A DNA stretch of 22,818 nucleotides, taken from Alcaligenaceae bacterium. Its GTDB lineage: Bacteria; Pseudomonadota; Gammaproteobacteria; Burkholderiales; Burkholderiaceae_B. The position numbers and the translations under genes were made by a program. Positions 1 to 7,291 of this stretch are shown piece after piece. The DNA is taken from contig CANCRX010000049.1 in NCBI GenBank assembly GCA_947380655.1, positions 1 to 22,818 of the forward strand, read 5' to 3'. Under the pieces are notes generated by a model that was not told where the DNA came from, made no database searches, and saw only the letters and a program-made list of their open reading frames with translations. Every line of letters starts with the position of its first letter. The first letter of the stretch is position 1.

Positions 1-2
1 TT

Positions 3-83
3 CACTGGAGCCGTCTGAATCTGCGCCACGACCCTACGCTGATCGACCAGATCGGTCAGGACGGTCATGGCTCTGCCCTGTAA
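3..83 (+). CDS. 3' end of an unidentified gene (partial, possible)
   Basis: A plus-strand frame is open from the window edge and ends with TAA at 81-83. Its last 26 residues read HWSRLNLRH then DPTLIDQIGQDGHGSAL. The codons look native (mostly CTG, CGC/CGT, CAG, ATC, GAC). If real, the gene is convergent with the uracil-DNA glycosylase gene, with 33 bp between the stops. The family cannot be named from so short a tail; a hydrophilic tail after a last membrane helix (for example an LplT-like transporter) is only a guess. The exactly complementary minus-strand frame is also open, with an ATG at 66-68 preceded by an AGGG at a plausible ribosome-binding distance. A minus-strand gene in operon with the glycosylase is therefore the alternative. 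I slightly favour the plus strand. Confidence 0.35.
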   Translation, partial: HWSRLNLRHDPTLIDQIGQDGHGSAL

Positions 84-116
84 CGGGGCCCGAAACCCAT
101 CAAAACGAGCTAAAAC

Positions 117-1028
117 TCAGACGCCCTTAGCAATCAGTCTGGCGCGCTGCAAATCGCGCCAGGCAGCGGCCTTTTCGTCAGGCCGTCTCAACAAATAAGC
201 CGGGTGATAACTCACCACCACCGGAATACTCAGACCCGCATGCTCAAGCGCAAAACTTTGCTCGCGCATTTCAGCGAGTTGTGCATCACCACCCAGCAAA
301 GTTTGCGCAGCAAAACGTCCCAATGCCAGAATGCTAAAGGGCCTGACCAGCTCAATCTGACGCATCAAAAACGGACGACAGGCAGCGATTTCGGCTGGTC
401 GGGGATTACGGTTTCCAGGCGGGCGGCATTTGATAATGTTGGCGGCATAGACGTCGCTCGAACGGCTACTGCCAATCGCTGACAGCATATTGTCCAACAG
501 CATGCCAGAACGTCCCACAAAAGGAACCCCTTGACGGTCTTCCTGATCACCTGGACCTTCGCCTATCACCATGATAGCGGGCTGCATCACGCCCTGCCCC
601 ACCACCACATGCTCTCGCTCTTTGCACAGACCACAGGCATTGCACTGTGCGATCGTGACGCCGAGCTCCTCAAGCGTTGTAGCCTGCAGCGAGGCCGCTT
701 GCGTATCCATTGGCTTGTCTGGAGCTGAATCCGTTGATTTTTTAGCACCAGACACTGATCGCGCAGCGGGTGCCTGAGCCTTGATCTGCGGGGATTCAGG
801 AGGGCGAACCTGGCTTCGCGCCAGCGAACCTGCCTGCACAAATGTATTGACCTCGCTCGCGACAGAGGGGGTCGCAGCGGTAGGATCAGTCGCCGACAAA
901 ACAGCAGCATGTGAAGCGTGATCTTTCGGCGCTGAGTTGACTGCAGCGGCTGGCGCAGAGACAGGGATCCAGGGCTTCTCAATGCCGAGCTCCTGCATCC
1001 AGGCAAGCTGGAGTGCAGAAAAATGCAT
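117..1028 (-). CDS. Family 4 (4Fe-4S) uracil-DNA glycosylase
   Basis: The product should remove uracil from DNA to begin base-excision repair. From the chosen start it is 303 residues. The C-terminal catalytic domain (about 125-300) carries the iron-sulfur cysteines C129 and C132 (in CNACGLC) plus C201 and C217, motif A as GEGPGDQED (156-164), the KCRPPGNRNP segment and the HPAY motif (275-278) of this family. The first ~20 residues (MHFSALQLAWMQELGIEKPW) look like a conserved N-terminal helix. They are joined to the catalytic core by about 100 residues rich in Ala, Ser, Pro and Gln, probably a disordered linker. The same frame is open up to 1154, but starts before 1028 would overlap the upstream rimI part by up to about 95 nt. 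The ATG at 1026-1028 gives a 31-bp gap and the expected N-terminus. There is no good ribosome binding site, so coupling to the upstream gene is likely. Confidence 0.9.
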   Translation of the reverse strand: MHFSALQLAWMQELGIEKPWIPVSAPAAAVNSAPKDHASHAAVLSATDPTAATPSVASEVNTFVQAGSLARSQVRPPESPQIKAQAPAARSVSGAKKSTDSAPDKPMDTQAASLQATTLEELGVTIAQCNACGLCKEREHVVVGQGVMQPAIMVIGEGPGDQEDRQGVPFVGRSGMLLDNMLSAIGSSRSSDVYAANIIKCRPPGNRNPRPAEIAACRPFLMRQIELVRPFSILALGRFAAQTLLGGDAQLAEMREQSFALEHAGLSIPVVVSYHPAYLLRRPDEKAAAWRDLQRARLIAKGV

Positions 1029-1059
1029 CGCATTGGAATTGGGCGGCACTATCACGGCA

Positions 1060-2301
1060 TCAGACAGGTTCAAAAGTTTTTTTAAGGACGAGCGCATCTT
1101 CTCGCTCGCCCTTTCCAGCAGGATAGTAATCGCGTCTGGTGCCAATCTGGACAAAACCTTGCGCCTGATAGAACGCCAGCGCTTTTGAATTTGAAGGACG
1201 TACTTCTAAAAGCAGACCTTCCTGTCCTCTTTGCTTGGCTGTCTCGCTCACTTGCTTGAGCAACATCAGACCCAGACCGTGGCGTTGGTGTTTAGGTGCA
1301 ACGGCAATCACCAGAATATGGACCACATCGGGAGCAACCATTGCCAGACAAAAACCCACCAACTCCGAGTCGCCACGCAACACCCAGGCTTCGTAGCCAG
1401 CATTCAGCGCATCTTCAAAATTTTTGGCTGTCCAGGGGTGCGACTGCACCGAGCGTTCAAGCTCAAGCACCTCATCCAGATCCGCACCACTCATGGGCAA
1501 CAGCGCAATCCCTATGGCAGGTGCTGCGCGTGGATTACCACCCTGACCGGTTGCCCTCTCAGCGGTGGTAAAGGCAACCTTATCGCGCAGATAGAGGGGA
1601 GCGGCATGCTCGGGCAATACTGTTTGCTGTTTTTTCCAGGCCAGCCAGGACAGTTGGGCAACCCAATAGGCATCAGGCAGAGCGGTCAGGTCATCAATCA
1701 ACCACTCAGGTGGCAATCCTGTCATCGCACCAGCCAGACGCCACCCCTCACCAATCAGGCAGGGAGTCAGGCCAACCAACGCGGAACCAGCACTGACCTC
1801 GCGTTGCCATAATAAAAATCGCTGCATGACAAACACCGGTGCATCTGCAGCGGATAATAAAACGGGTTGCTGCACCAGAGTCAGAGAACCTGACTGATCC
1901 GCCAGAAAAGCAGCTAAGTACACCTCATCCATACGCGCATCGAGTGCGCTAATAATCAAACGTCCTGGATGGCGGGAGGCAGCATTCGCGGCTAAAGCAT
2001 GCAAAGCACCGACGGGAATTAACGGGATACTCAGCGCAAGTCCGATTCCCTGAGCGATCCCGCATGCCACACGAATCCCGGTAAAAGCCCCTGGACCATT
2101 ACCGAAGGCGACACAGGATAATTCGCTTTTACTGCGCCCTTGTTCAGCCAGCAACGCATAGGCAAGCGGCAGCACGCTTTGCGAGTGCCCCGTTACGCCC
2201 TCGACTTGTCTTTTGGTGACCGTAATTACGCCGTTGTGCTCTGAGAGCAAAGCGATGCCGCAAATCGGGGTCGAGGTTTCCAGTGCCAATATCAATGTCA
2301 T
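1060..2301 (-). CDS. tsaB-rimI: TsaB-RimI fusion (t6A complex subunit / ribosomal protein alanine acetyltransferase)
   Basis: This is one uninterrupted frame of 413 residues with two domains. Residues 1-240 are TsaB, an ASKHA-fold partner of TsaD needed for threonylcarbamoylation of tRNA adenosine 37. They begin LILALETSTPICGIAL and include FGNGPGAFTGIR (66-77). Residues 263-413 are a GNAT acetyltransferase of RimI type, which acetylates the N-terminal alanine of ribosomal protein S18. It shows the acetyl-CoA loop QRHGLG (339-344), LLLEVRPSN with the likely catalytic Glu366, the ALAFYQAQGF helix and RRDYYP. A short Gly/Ala/Pro-rich linker (about 248-262) joins them. Fusions of this kind are known in Burkholderiales, so a frameshift artefact is unlikely. 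The glycosylase gene follows 31 bp downstream. The ATG has no Shine-Dalgarno; a TACAAT box lies 6 nt upstream of it. Confidence 0.93.
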   Translation of the reverse strand: MTLILALETSTPICGIALLSEHNGVITVTKRQVEGVTGHSQSVLPLAYALLAEQGRSKSELSCVAFGNGPGAFTGIRVACGIAQGIGLALSIPLIPVGALHALAANAASRHPGRLIISALDARMDEVYLAAFLADQSGSLTLVQQPVLLSAADAPVFVMQRFLLWQREVSAGSALVGLTPCLIGEGWRLAGAMTGLPPEWLIDDLTALPDAYWVAQLSWLAWKKQQTVLPEHAAPLYLRDKVAFTTAERATGQGGNPRAAPAIGIALLPMSGADLDEVLELERSVQSHPWTAKNFEDALNAGYEAWVLRGDSELVGFCLAMVAPDVVHILVIAVAPKHQRHGLGLMLLKQVSETAKQRGQEGLLLEVRPSNSKALAFYQAQGFVQIGTRRDYYPAGKGEREDALVLKKTFEPV

Positions 2302-2477
2302 AGCGCAATTGTAATGAACCTTACGCAGAGTGCCGTTTCAGCGTCGCAACAACACAAATCTGAGATTTTCTCCTCATGCGGCAATTTTTAATTGCTCACC
2401 CCTCAAACTGACTAAAAAATTGTAAGAGTTTGTGACAGCCGCTCCTTTAGGCACCTGGGCACTGTTACATTTTTTGC
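2302..2477. promoter_or_regulatory. Divergent intergenic region between tsaB-rimI and ompR
   Basis: This 176-bp spacer, the longest gene-free stretch here, must hold the promoters of two divergent units. On the minus strand TACAAT (2308-2313) is a -10-like box next to the tsaB start, but I see no convincing -35. On the plus strand TTACAT (2465-2470) is a weak -10-like box before ompR. A perfect 6-bp inverted repeat, GCAATT-TTT-AATTGC, lies at 2381-2395. Repeats that could bind the response regulator are listed separately. No open reading frame or RNA gene is evident. Confidence 0.45.
2420..2468 (+). promoter_or_regulatory. Candidate OmpR-family binding repeats upstream of ompR
   Basis: TTGTAAG (2420-2426) and TTGTGAC (2430-2436) form a direct repeat with a 10-bp period, followed by CTGTTAC (2462-2468) about three helical turns further on, 10 bp before the ompR ATG. 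Tandem half-sites spaced by one helical turn are how OmpR/PhoB-family regulators usually bind. Autoregulation of ompR-envZ is therefore a reasonable inference. Seven-base partial matches in AT-rich DNA can arise by chance, so this is tentative. Confidence 0.3.
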
Positions 2478-3218
2478 ATGAATATGCATACCTCCACACA
2501 CTCTATTTCAAGGAAAATCCTGATCGTCGATGACGACCGGCGCCTTCGCGATCTGTTGCGCCGCTATCTGACGGGACAAGGATTCATCGCCTTGAGTGCC
2601 GAAAACGGCCGCGACATGAATAAAATCATGCAGCGAGAGCATTTTGATTTGCTGGTGCTGGACCTCATGCTGCCTGGCGAAGACGGCCTGTCAATCTGCC
2701 GACGGTTACGCAGCATCCATGACACCATCCCCATCATCATGCTGACCGCAAAAACAGAAGAAATCGATCGGATTATCGGGTTGGAAATGGGAGCGGATGA
2801 CTATCTCTCCAAACCCTTCAACCCTCGTGAATTAGCCGCAAGAATCAAGGCGATCTTGCGACGCCGTAGTATCGAAGAGCATCCCGGTGCACCGAGTCAC
2901 GAAAATGAGTCCATTTCATTTGGGCCTTTTGTATTGAATCTAGCCACACGGACACTCGAGCGCGACAACCATCCCATCACGATTACGACTGGAGAATTTT
3001 CCGTTTTAAAGGCTTTTGGCAGACATCCGAAAGTCCCTCTTTCGCGCGACAAACTGATGGAACTCGCGCGTGGCAGAGAGTATGAGGCCTACGATCGCAG
3101 TCTAGACGTCCAGATCTCGCGATTGAGAAAACTCATTGAAACGAACCCATCAAAGCCCAAATACATTCAGACCGTCTGGGGCATGGGGTATGTCTTTGTT
3201 CCTGATGGTGGGCGCTAG
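2478..3218 (+). CDS. ompR: OmpR-type response regulator (RisA-like)
   Basis: This is a 246-residue transcription factor activated by phosphorylation. The receiver domain (about 13-128) has the acidic pocket DDD (18-20), the phosphoacceptor Asp62 in VLDLMLPGEDG, Thr90 and Lys112. The C-terminal winged helix (about 145-242) contains LSRDKLMELARGRE, DRSLDVQISRLRK and YIQTVWGMGYVFVPDG. These segments match E. coli OmpR nearly word for word (GEDGLSICRRLRS, KPFNPREL, PGAPS), so orthology is clear. In Bordetella the equivalent protein is called RisA. The start used is the first ATG; the protein has about 12 extra N-terminal residues before RKILIVDDD, and a second ATG lies two codons in. No Shine-Dalgarno is visible. 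envZ begins within about 20 nt of the stop, so the two genes form an operon. Confidence 0.95.
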   Translation: MNMHTSTHSISRKILIVDDDRRLRDLLRRYLTGQGFIALSAENGRDMNKIMQREHFDLLVLDLMLPGEDGLSICRRLRSIHDTIPIIMLTAKTEEIDRIIGLEMGADDYLSKPFNPRELAARIKAILRRRSIEEHPGAPSHENESISFGPFVLNLATRTLERDNHPITITTGEFSVLKAFGRHPKVPLSRDKLMELARGREYEAYDRSLDVQISRLRKLIETNPSKPKYIQTVWGMGYVFVPDGGR

Positions 3219-3227
3219 TTGCAGTCC

Positions 3228-4592
3228 ATGCCGCAGTGTATGCAAAAAATAGCCCTTTACGCACAAGGACTTTTCGTTAGAAATTTCTTGCTGCTGATGT
3301 GCCTGATGCTGAGTTGCCTGGGCCTATGGTTCGCTGTATTTTTGCAGTCGGGGCTCGAGGCACGCGCCAACGAAATGAGCAAACGCGTTGCAAGCACCGT
3401 CAACCTCACCCGCACCGCCCTGCGGTACGCACAACAGACCGATCCCCACGCACTGCTAGCGGACCTGTCACGTCACGAGAACCTTGATGTGCATGTCCGT
3501 TTGAAAAACGATATCACCCAGCCTTTGCCTGCGGAGCAGTACTGGCAAAGTATTCAGACCAACCTGCAGGCATCCCTGGGCGCAGAAACAATCATCGCGT
3601 GGGAGGTCAATCAGCAACCAGGATTCTGGGTGAGTTTTTCAAATAACAACGAGCCGTACTGGCTGGCCTTTAATCGGCAGCAAATCAACGGGACCCATCC
3701 CATGCAATGGGCCAGTTGGATTGCGGGCGCCATCCTGCTGTCTTTACTCGGCGCAACGATCCTGACCAGATATGTAAATCGTCCCTTGACAAGACTGGCA
3801 CGTTTCGCAAAAGCTATTTCTTGCGGAAAAATCACCCCACCCTTACCCAATAAAGGAGCACGTGAAATCAGGTTGGTGAATGCGAGCTTTAACAGGATGG
3901 CACAAGCCCTCAGACAAACAGAAAGTGACCGGGAAATGATGCTCGCAGGTCTTTCGCATGATTTACGCACCCCCCTCACCCGCATGCGACTGGAAATTGA
4001 AATGAGTCCAATCCCGGCTTCAACACGTGAGTCGGTTGACCAGGATCTTGAACAAGTCGATCAATCCATTAACAAACTGATTGAGTATGCCAGGGCCTCA
4101 ATCACGGCTAACCAAACCGACCCGTCACCAGTCACCCCAACGATTAATATTTCTCAAACACTCAACAAAATCATCGAGCTTGAGCGCCCACGCATTGAAA
4201 ACCAGGGGGGAACGCTTCTAGCCTGCATTACAGACGACTTAGTCACCCGTATAGAGCCCTTCTGTCTGCAACGCATCATTTCAAATTTGTTTGAAAATGT
4301 CAGACGTTATGGCTGTAATGCGCGCAATGAGCCGGAAATTTTTGTTCGGCTGGAGCGATTAGGGCAAGAATTAGCGCTTGAAATTTCTGACACCGGTCAA
4401 GGCATCGCTCAACAGGATTCCGAGACGCTCCTGCGCCCGTTCACCAGGGGAGATATTGCACGCACCGGAGCAGACGGAACGGGACTTGGACTGGCCATTG
4501 TTGAACGTCTGGTTACGCAAGCGCATGGTTCGCTTAGATTGGGATGCGGCGACCAAGGACTAGTCGTCAACATCACCCTCCCTAGCCTTTAA
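3228..4592 (+). CDS. envZ: EnvZ-type sensor histidine kinase (RisS-like)
   Basis: This inner-membrane kinase/phosphatase is the partner of the preceding OmpR. From the ATG at 3228 (454 residues) it has a first membrane helix (about 16-38), a periplasmic sensor region of about 120 residues, a second helix (about 163-181), a HAMP linker, and the H-box AGLSHDLRTPLTRMR with phosphoacceptor His244. The ATPase domain has an N-box with NLFEN (353-357), G1 as DTGQGI (388-393) and G2 as GTGLGLAIV. The H-box is almost identical to that of E. coli EnvZ. The start is uncertain: TTG at 3219 directly follows the ompR stop and sits 6 nt after a GGTGGG, while ATG 3240 is a third option. The periplasmic part is the most divergent region, so the signal sensed cannot be inferred. 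Confidence 0.93.
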   Translation: MPQCMQKIALYAQGLFVRNFLLLMCLMLSCLGLWFAVFLQSGLEARANEMSKRVASTVNLTRTALRYAQQTDPHALLADLSRHENLDVHVRLKNDITQPLPAEQYWQSIQTNLQASLGAETIIAWEVNQQPGFWVSFSNNNEPYWLAFNRQQINGTHPMQWASWIAGAILLSLLGATILTRYVNRPLTRLARFAKAISCGKITPPLPNKGAREIRLVNASFNRMAQALRQTESDREMMLAGLSHDLRTPLTRMRLEIEMSPIPASTRESVDQDLEQVDQSINKLIEYARASITANQTDPSPVTPTINISQTLNKIIELERPRIENQGGTLLACITDDLVTRIEPFCLQRIISNLFENVRRYGCNARNEPEIFVRLERLGQELALEISDTGQGIAQQDSETLLRPFTRGDIARTGADGTGLGLAIVERLVTQAHGSLRLGCGDQGLVVNITLPSL

Positions 4593-4640
4593 CCCGCTCT
4601 GGCATAAACTAGACCGCTGCGATCCAACTGACAGTGAATG

Positions 4641-4646
4641 TATAAA
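4641..4646 (+). promoter_or_regulatory. Possible -10 box just before the DUF2252 gene
   Basis: TATAAA lies 7 nt before the ATG at 4654, in an AT-rich stretch of the 61-bp gap after envZ. At that distance transcription would begin at or next to the start codon, giving a leaderless or nearly leaderless mRNA. No -35 hexamer at 16-18 bp and no Shine-Dalgarno are seen. The gene could instead be read through from envZ, because I see no terminator between them. Confidence 0.25.
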
Positions 4647-4653
4647 TTAAAGT

Positions 4654-6057
4654 ATGACAAAAAAATCCTTGGACTCTATTTTTAGACAATCACCAGATGT
4701 TGAGCAGCGCTTTGCACAAGGTAAAGCCCTTCGTGATACAGCGCCTCGTTCGTCATTGGCTGAATTCAAGATTGAGCGTAAGCGAGCGTTGCCTATCAAC
4801 ATACTGCGCCATCAGGCGAAGGATCGTATCCAAGAATACGTTCCCATCCGCCATGCCAGAATGGCTGTGAACCCCTTTGCCTTCTATCGTGGTGGCGCAG
4901 CAATCATGGCGCACGATCTGTCCAAGCTCCCTACTGCCCCCATTCATGTGCAGCTATGTGGTGACATGCACGTGAGTAATTTCGGTTTTTTTTCAACATC
5001 AGAACACCGGCTCGTATTCGGTATCAATGATTTTGACGAAACACTGCCAGGTTACTTTGACTGGGATCTCAAGCGACTTGCTGCCAGCGCGATGATCGCA
5101 GCAGAGCATCTAGGGCAAGACAGGGTGTATGGCGAATCGATTGTTCGACTCATGCTGGCATCCTATCGAAAAAATTTATTAAAGTATGCGCATACGCCAT
5201 ACATACAACTGGCACATACCTATCTCGATGAAGATAGCTTGCTCGAGCGTGCCAATAAAATCAATGCCGTCAGTAAAGATTTTTTTCTAAAACAAATCAT
5301 CAAAGCTCGAAAAAATACCAACCAGGGCGTGATCAGCAAGCTCACGGAAAAAACCTCAAATGGTCGCAGGATTGTTGAGCGCCCACCCTTACTCCAGCAC
5401 CTGGATGTTTCGCGCAGGGGCAATAAAATTTCCGAGCTGCTCAATGATTTATTAACGACTTATCTAAAAACATTACTCCCGGACAGAAGACATCTCCTGA
5501 TGCATTACCGTGTCATCGACTACGCCCGAAAAGTCGTTGGTGTGGGAAGCGTCGGGACGGCATGCTGGGTCATTTACATGGAAGGCCTGAACGCACAGGA
5601 CCCTCTATTCTTACAAGTTAAAGAAGCACAGAAATCTGTTCTGGCTCCTTATTTTTCAGACAAAAGATTTCGTAGCAATGGCGAACGGATCGTTCATGGA
5701 CAACGCCTTATCCAGGGTGCACCGGACCTCTTTCTTGGTTACGGAGAAACCCGTGAACTAGATTTTTATATTCGTCAGTTACGTGACATGAAAGGTGGCA
5801 TTGCAATCGGAGAAGGAGGAATTGGCGTCAACGAACTTCCAGACTATGCAAAGCTGTTTGGCATGGCGCTCGCGAATGCACACGCACGCTCAGGCGATCC
5901 GGCAATACTGGCCGGCTACTGCGGAACAAACGAACAACTCGATGACGCAATGGTTCAGTTTTCAACAGCCTACTGCGAACAAAATAGCATTGATTACGAG
6001 AGTTTTCAGCGGGCGATCCAAACAGGAAAGTTAAGTTGCGCGACGGAAAATTTCTAA
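4654..6057 (+). CDS. DUF2252 family protein (kinase-like fold suspected)
   Basis: This is a 467-residue soluble-looking protein with no signal peptide or membrane helix. It is recognised as DUF2252 by RHARMAVNPFAFYRGGA (67-83), LCGDMHVSNFGFF (101-113), the INDFDET segment (125-131), GYFDWDLKRLA (133-143) and the C-terminal IAIGEGGIGVNELPDYA-like region. The family has no established function. The GDxHxxN motif (103-109) followed by DFDE resembles the catalytic loop and metal-binding segment of aminoglycoside/choline-type phosphotransferases (H-G-D-x-H-x-x-N, then D-F-D). A small-molecule or protein kinase role is thus a structural guess, not a demonstrated activity. It lies 61 bp after envZ on the same strand and converges on ispF, whose stop is 25 bp away. 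Such genes are patchily distributed, so gain by transfer is plausible. Confidence 0.9.
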   Translation: MTKKSLDSIFRQSPDVEQRFAQGKALRDTAPRSSLAEFKIERKRALPINILRHQAKDRIQEYVPIRHARMAVNPFAFYRGGAAIMAHDLSKLPTAPIHVQLCGDMHVSNFGFFSTSEHRLVFGINDFDETLPGYFDWDLKRLAASAMIAAEHLGQDRVYGESIVRLMLASYRKNLLKYAHTPYIQLAHTYLDEDSLLERANKINAVSKDFFLKQIIKARKNTNQGVISKLTEKTSNGRRIVERPPLLQHLDVSRRGNKISELLNDLLTTYLKTLLPDRRHLLMHYRVIDYARKVVGVGSVGTACWVIYMEGLNAQDPLFLQVKEAQKSVLAPYFSDKRFRSNGERIVHGQRLIQGAPDLFLGYGETRELDFYIRQLRDMKGGIAIGEGGIGVNELPDYAKLFGMALANAHARSGDPAILAGYCGTNEQLDDAMVQFSTAYCEQNSIDYESFQRAIQTGKLSCATENF

Positions 6058-6082
6058 ATGTAGATACAAAAACGACTAGAAA

Positions 6083-6577
6083 TTAACCGTCTATCCGGGC
6101 AAGCAAACACACTACGTTCGCGGCGATTCCTTCTTTGCGACCGAGATGACCCAGTCCTTCGTTGGTCTTGGCCTTGATGTTGATCGAGGTAGGTTCGATC
6201 GACAGATCTGCTGCGATATTTCGAAGCATCGCACTGACATGCGGACCAATCTTTGGGGCCTGTGCATGAATCGTCGCATCAATGTTTACGATTCCCCAGC
6301 CAGCAACGCGAACGCGCTGATAGGCCTCGCGCAATAACACTCTGCTGTCAGCGCCCCGGTATTGGGGATCCGTATCCGGGAAATGTCGGCCGATATCACC
6401 GAGACCCGCAGCACCGAGCAACGCATCGGTCAACGCGTGCAACAGGACATCTGCATCAGAGTGACCCAGTAACCCGTGAGTATGGGGGATGGTTACGCCA
6501 CCAATGATCAGCGCAGGCCCCTCAACCAAGGCATGCACATCAAACCCCTGTCCTACCCGCATTGCAAAAGGACTCAT
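6083..6577 (-). CDS. ispF: 2-C-methyl-D-erythritol 2,4-cyclodiphosphate synthase
   Basis: IspF catalyses the cyclisation of CDP-methylerythritol 2-phosphate in the MEP isoprenoid pathway; the family enzyme is a cytosolic trimer. The 164-residue product has the metal-binding D13 and H15 (GFDVHAL) and H47 (DVLLHALTDAL), plus GDIGRHFPDTD, DATIHAQAPKIGPH and the C-terminal KAKTNEGLGHLGRKEGI, all family hallmarks. The chosen ATG at 6575-6577 overlaps the ispD stop as ATGA, the typical coupled arrangement. An upstream in-frame ATG at 6595 would lie inside ispD. A downstream one at 6562 would begin directly at MRVGQGFDVH, also acceptable. Being downstream of ispD, it should be expressed with it. Confidence 0.96.
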   Translation of the reverse strand: MSPFAMRVGQGFDVHALVEGPALIIGGVTIPHTHGLLGHSDADVLLHALTDALLGAAGLGDIGRHFPDTDPQYRGADSRVLLREAYQRVRVAGWGIVNIDATIHAQAPKIGPHVSAMLRNIAADLSIEPTSINIKAKTNEGLGHLGRKEGIAANVVCLLARIDG

Positions 6578-7278
6578 AACCAGGAACCCACCCATTCAAA
6601 ATCATCTGGCCAGGTCACCTTGGCGTTACGGCCAGATCCTGGAATTAATAAAGGCTGATGACCCGCGAACTCCATCGCTTGGGCCTCATCGGTCAATGCG
6701 TGCCCTGCCTTTTTAGCTTGTCGTAACGCCTCAAGCAATAAACCAACACGAAACATTTGAGGGGTTTGAGCAGCCCATAGATGTGCCCGATCAATGGTTC
6801 GTGCCACACGACCCGACGGATCTGCCGACTTAATCGTATCCGCCACGGGCATAGCCAACAGGCCTCCCACGCCGTCGTCCAGACAGGCATCTATCAGGCG
6901 GGAAAGTGCCTCCTGAGGCAGCCCAGGCCGCGCTGCATCATGGACAAGCACCCAGTCATTGTCTGTGAGCCCAGCCTGCTCGAGGCCGTTTAAGACGGTA
7001 TCTGAACGCTCTGCTCCGCCAATCGGACAGCAAATCGTTCTAGGCAAATCCAACAAGATTTCCTGAGCCACGTCATCTTGCGGCGAGGTAATGACACGCA
7101 CCTGTTCAATACGCACATCAGACAGCAAGGCACGTACTGCATGCTTGAGCATGGGCTGACCTGCCAACATGCGGTATTGCTTAGGGGCTTGGTCTTGATT
7201 CGCACTGATGGCGCGCGTACCAATTCCTGCTGCCGGAACCAGTGCAACGATGCGAATAGGGGTATCAAATGAGCTCAT
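6574..7278 (-). CDS. ispD: 2-C-methyl-D-erythritol 4-phosphate cytidylyltransferase
   Basis: IspD transfers CMP from CTP to methylerythritol 4-phosphate, an early MEP pathway step. The 234-residue sequence has the nucleotide-binding motif PAAGIGTR (15-22), the substrate lysine in PKQY (32-35), VHDAARP (112-118), the MPVADTIK segment and the C-terminal LIPGSGRNAKVTWPDDF. It is a normal-sized stand-alone enzyme, not the fused IspDF found in some bacteria. It overlaps ispF by 4 nt and is divergent from mfd. The ATG at 7276-7278 has no clear Shine-Dalgarno. Confidence 0.96.
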   Translation of the reverse strand: MSSFDTPIRIVALVPAAGIGTRAISANQDQAPKQYRMLAGQPMLKHAVRALLSDVRIEQVRVITSPQDDVAQEILLDLPRTICCPIGGAERSDTVLNGLEQAGLTDNDWVLVHDAARPGLPQEALSRLIDACLDDGVGGLLAMPVADTIKSADPSGRVARTIDRAHLWAAQTPQMFRVGLLLEALRQAKKAGHALTDEAQAMEFAGHQPLLIPGSGRNAKVTWPDDFEWVGSWL

Positions 7279-7291
7279 ATAAGAGTGATTT

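Noticed and set aside
587..1033. 148-codon minus-strand frame overlapping the glycosylase linker
   Set aside because: It is an alternate frame of the low-complexity linker, Arg/Leu/Ser-rich, with no start signal.
1250..1600. A frameshift artificially joining tsaB and rimI
   Set aside because: The frame is continuous with both domains complete and a plausible linker, and such fusions are known in Burkholderiales.
1231..1812. 193-codon plus-strand frame over tsaB-rimI
   Set aside because: It is antisense to two conserved domains and its translation is Gln/His/Pro-rich with no family resemblance.
4654..6057. Annotating the DUF2252 protein as an aminoglycoside resistance kinase
   Set aside because: Only short motif resemblance supports it; the overall sequence belongs to DUF2252, which has no known resistance role.
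6055..6110. A terminator between the convergent DUF2252 and ispF genes
   Set aside because: Only a 6-bp TTTCTA/TAGAAA pairing with a long loop is present, without a GC stem or U-run.
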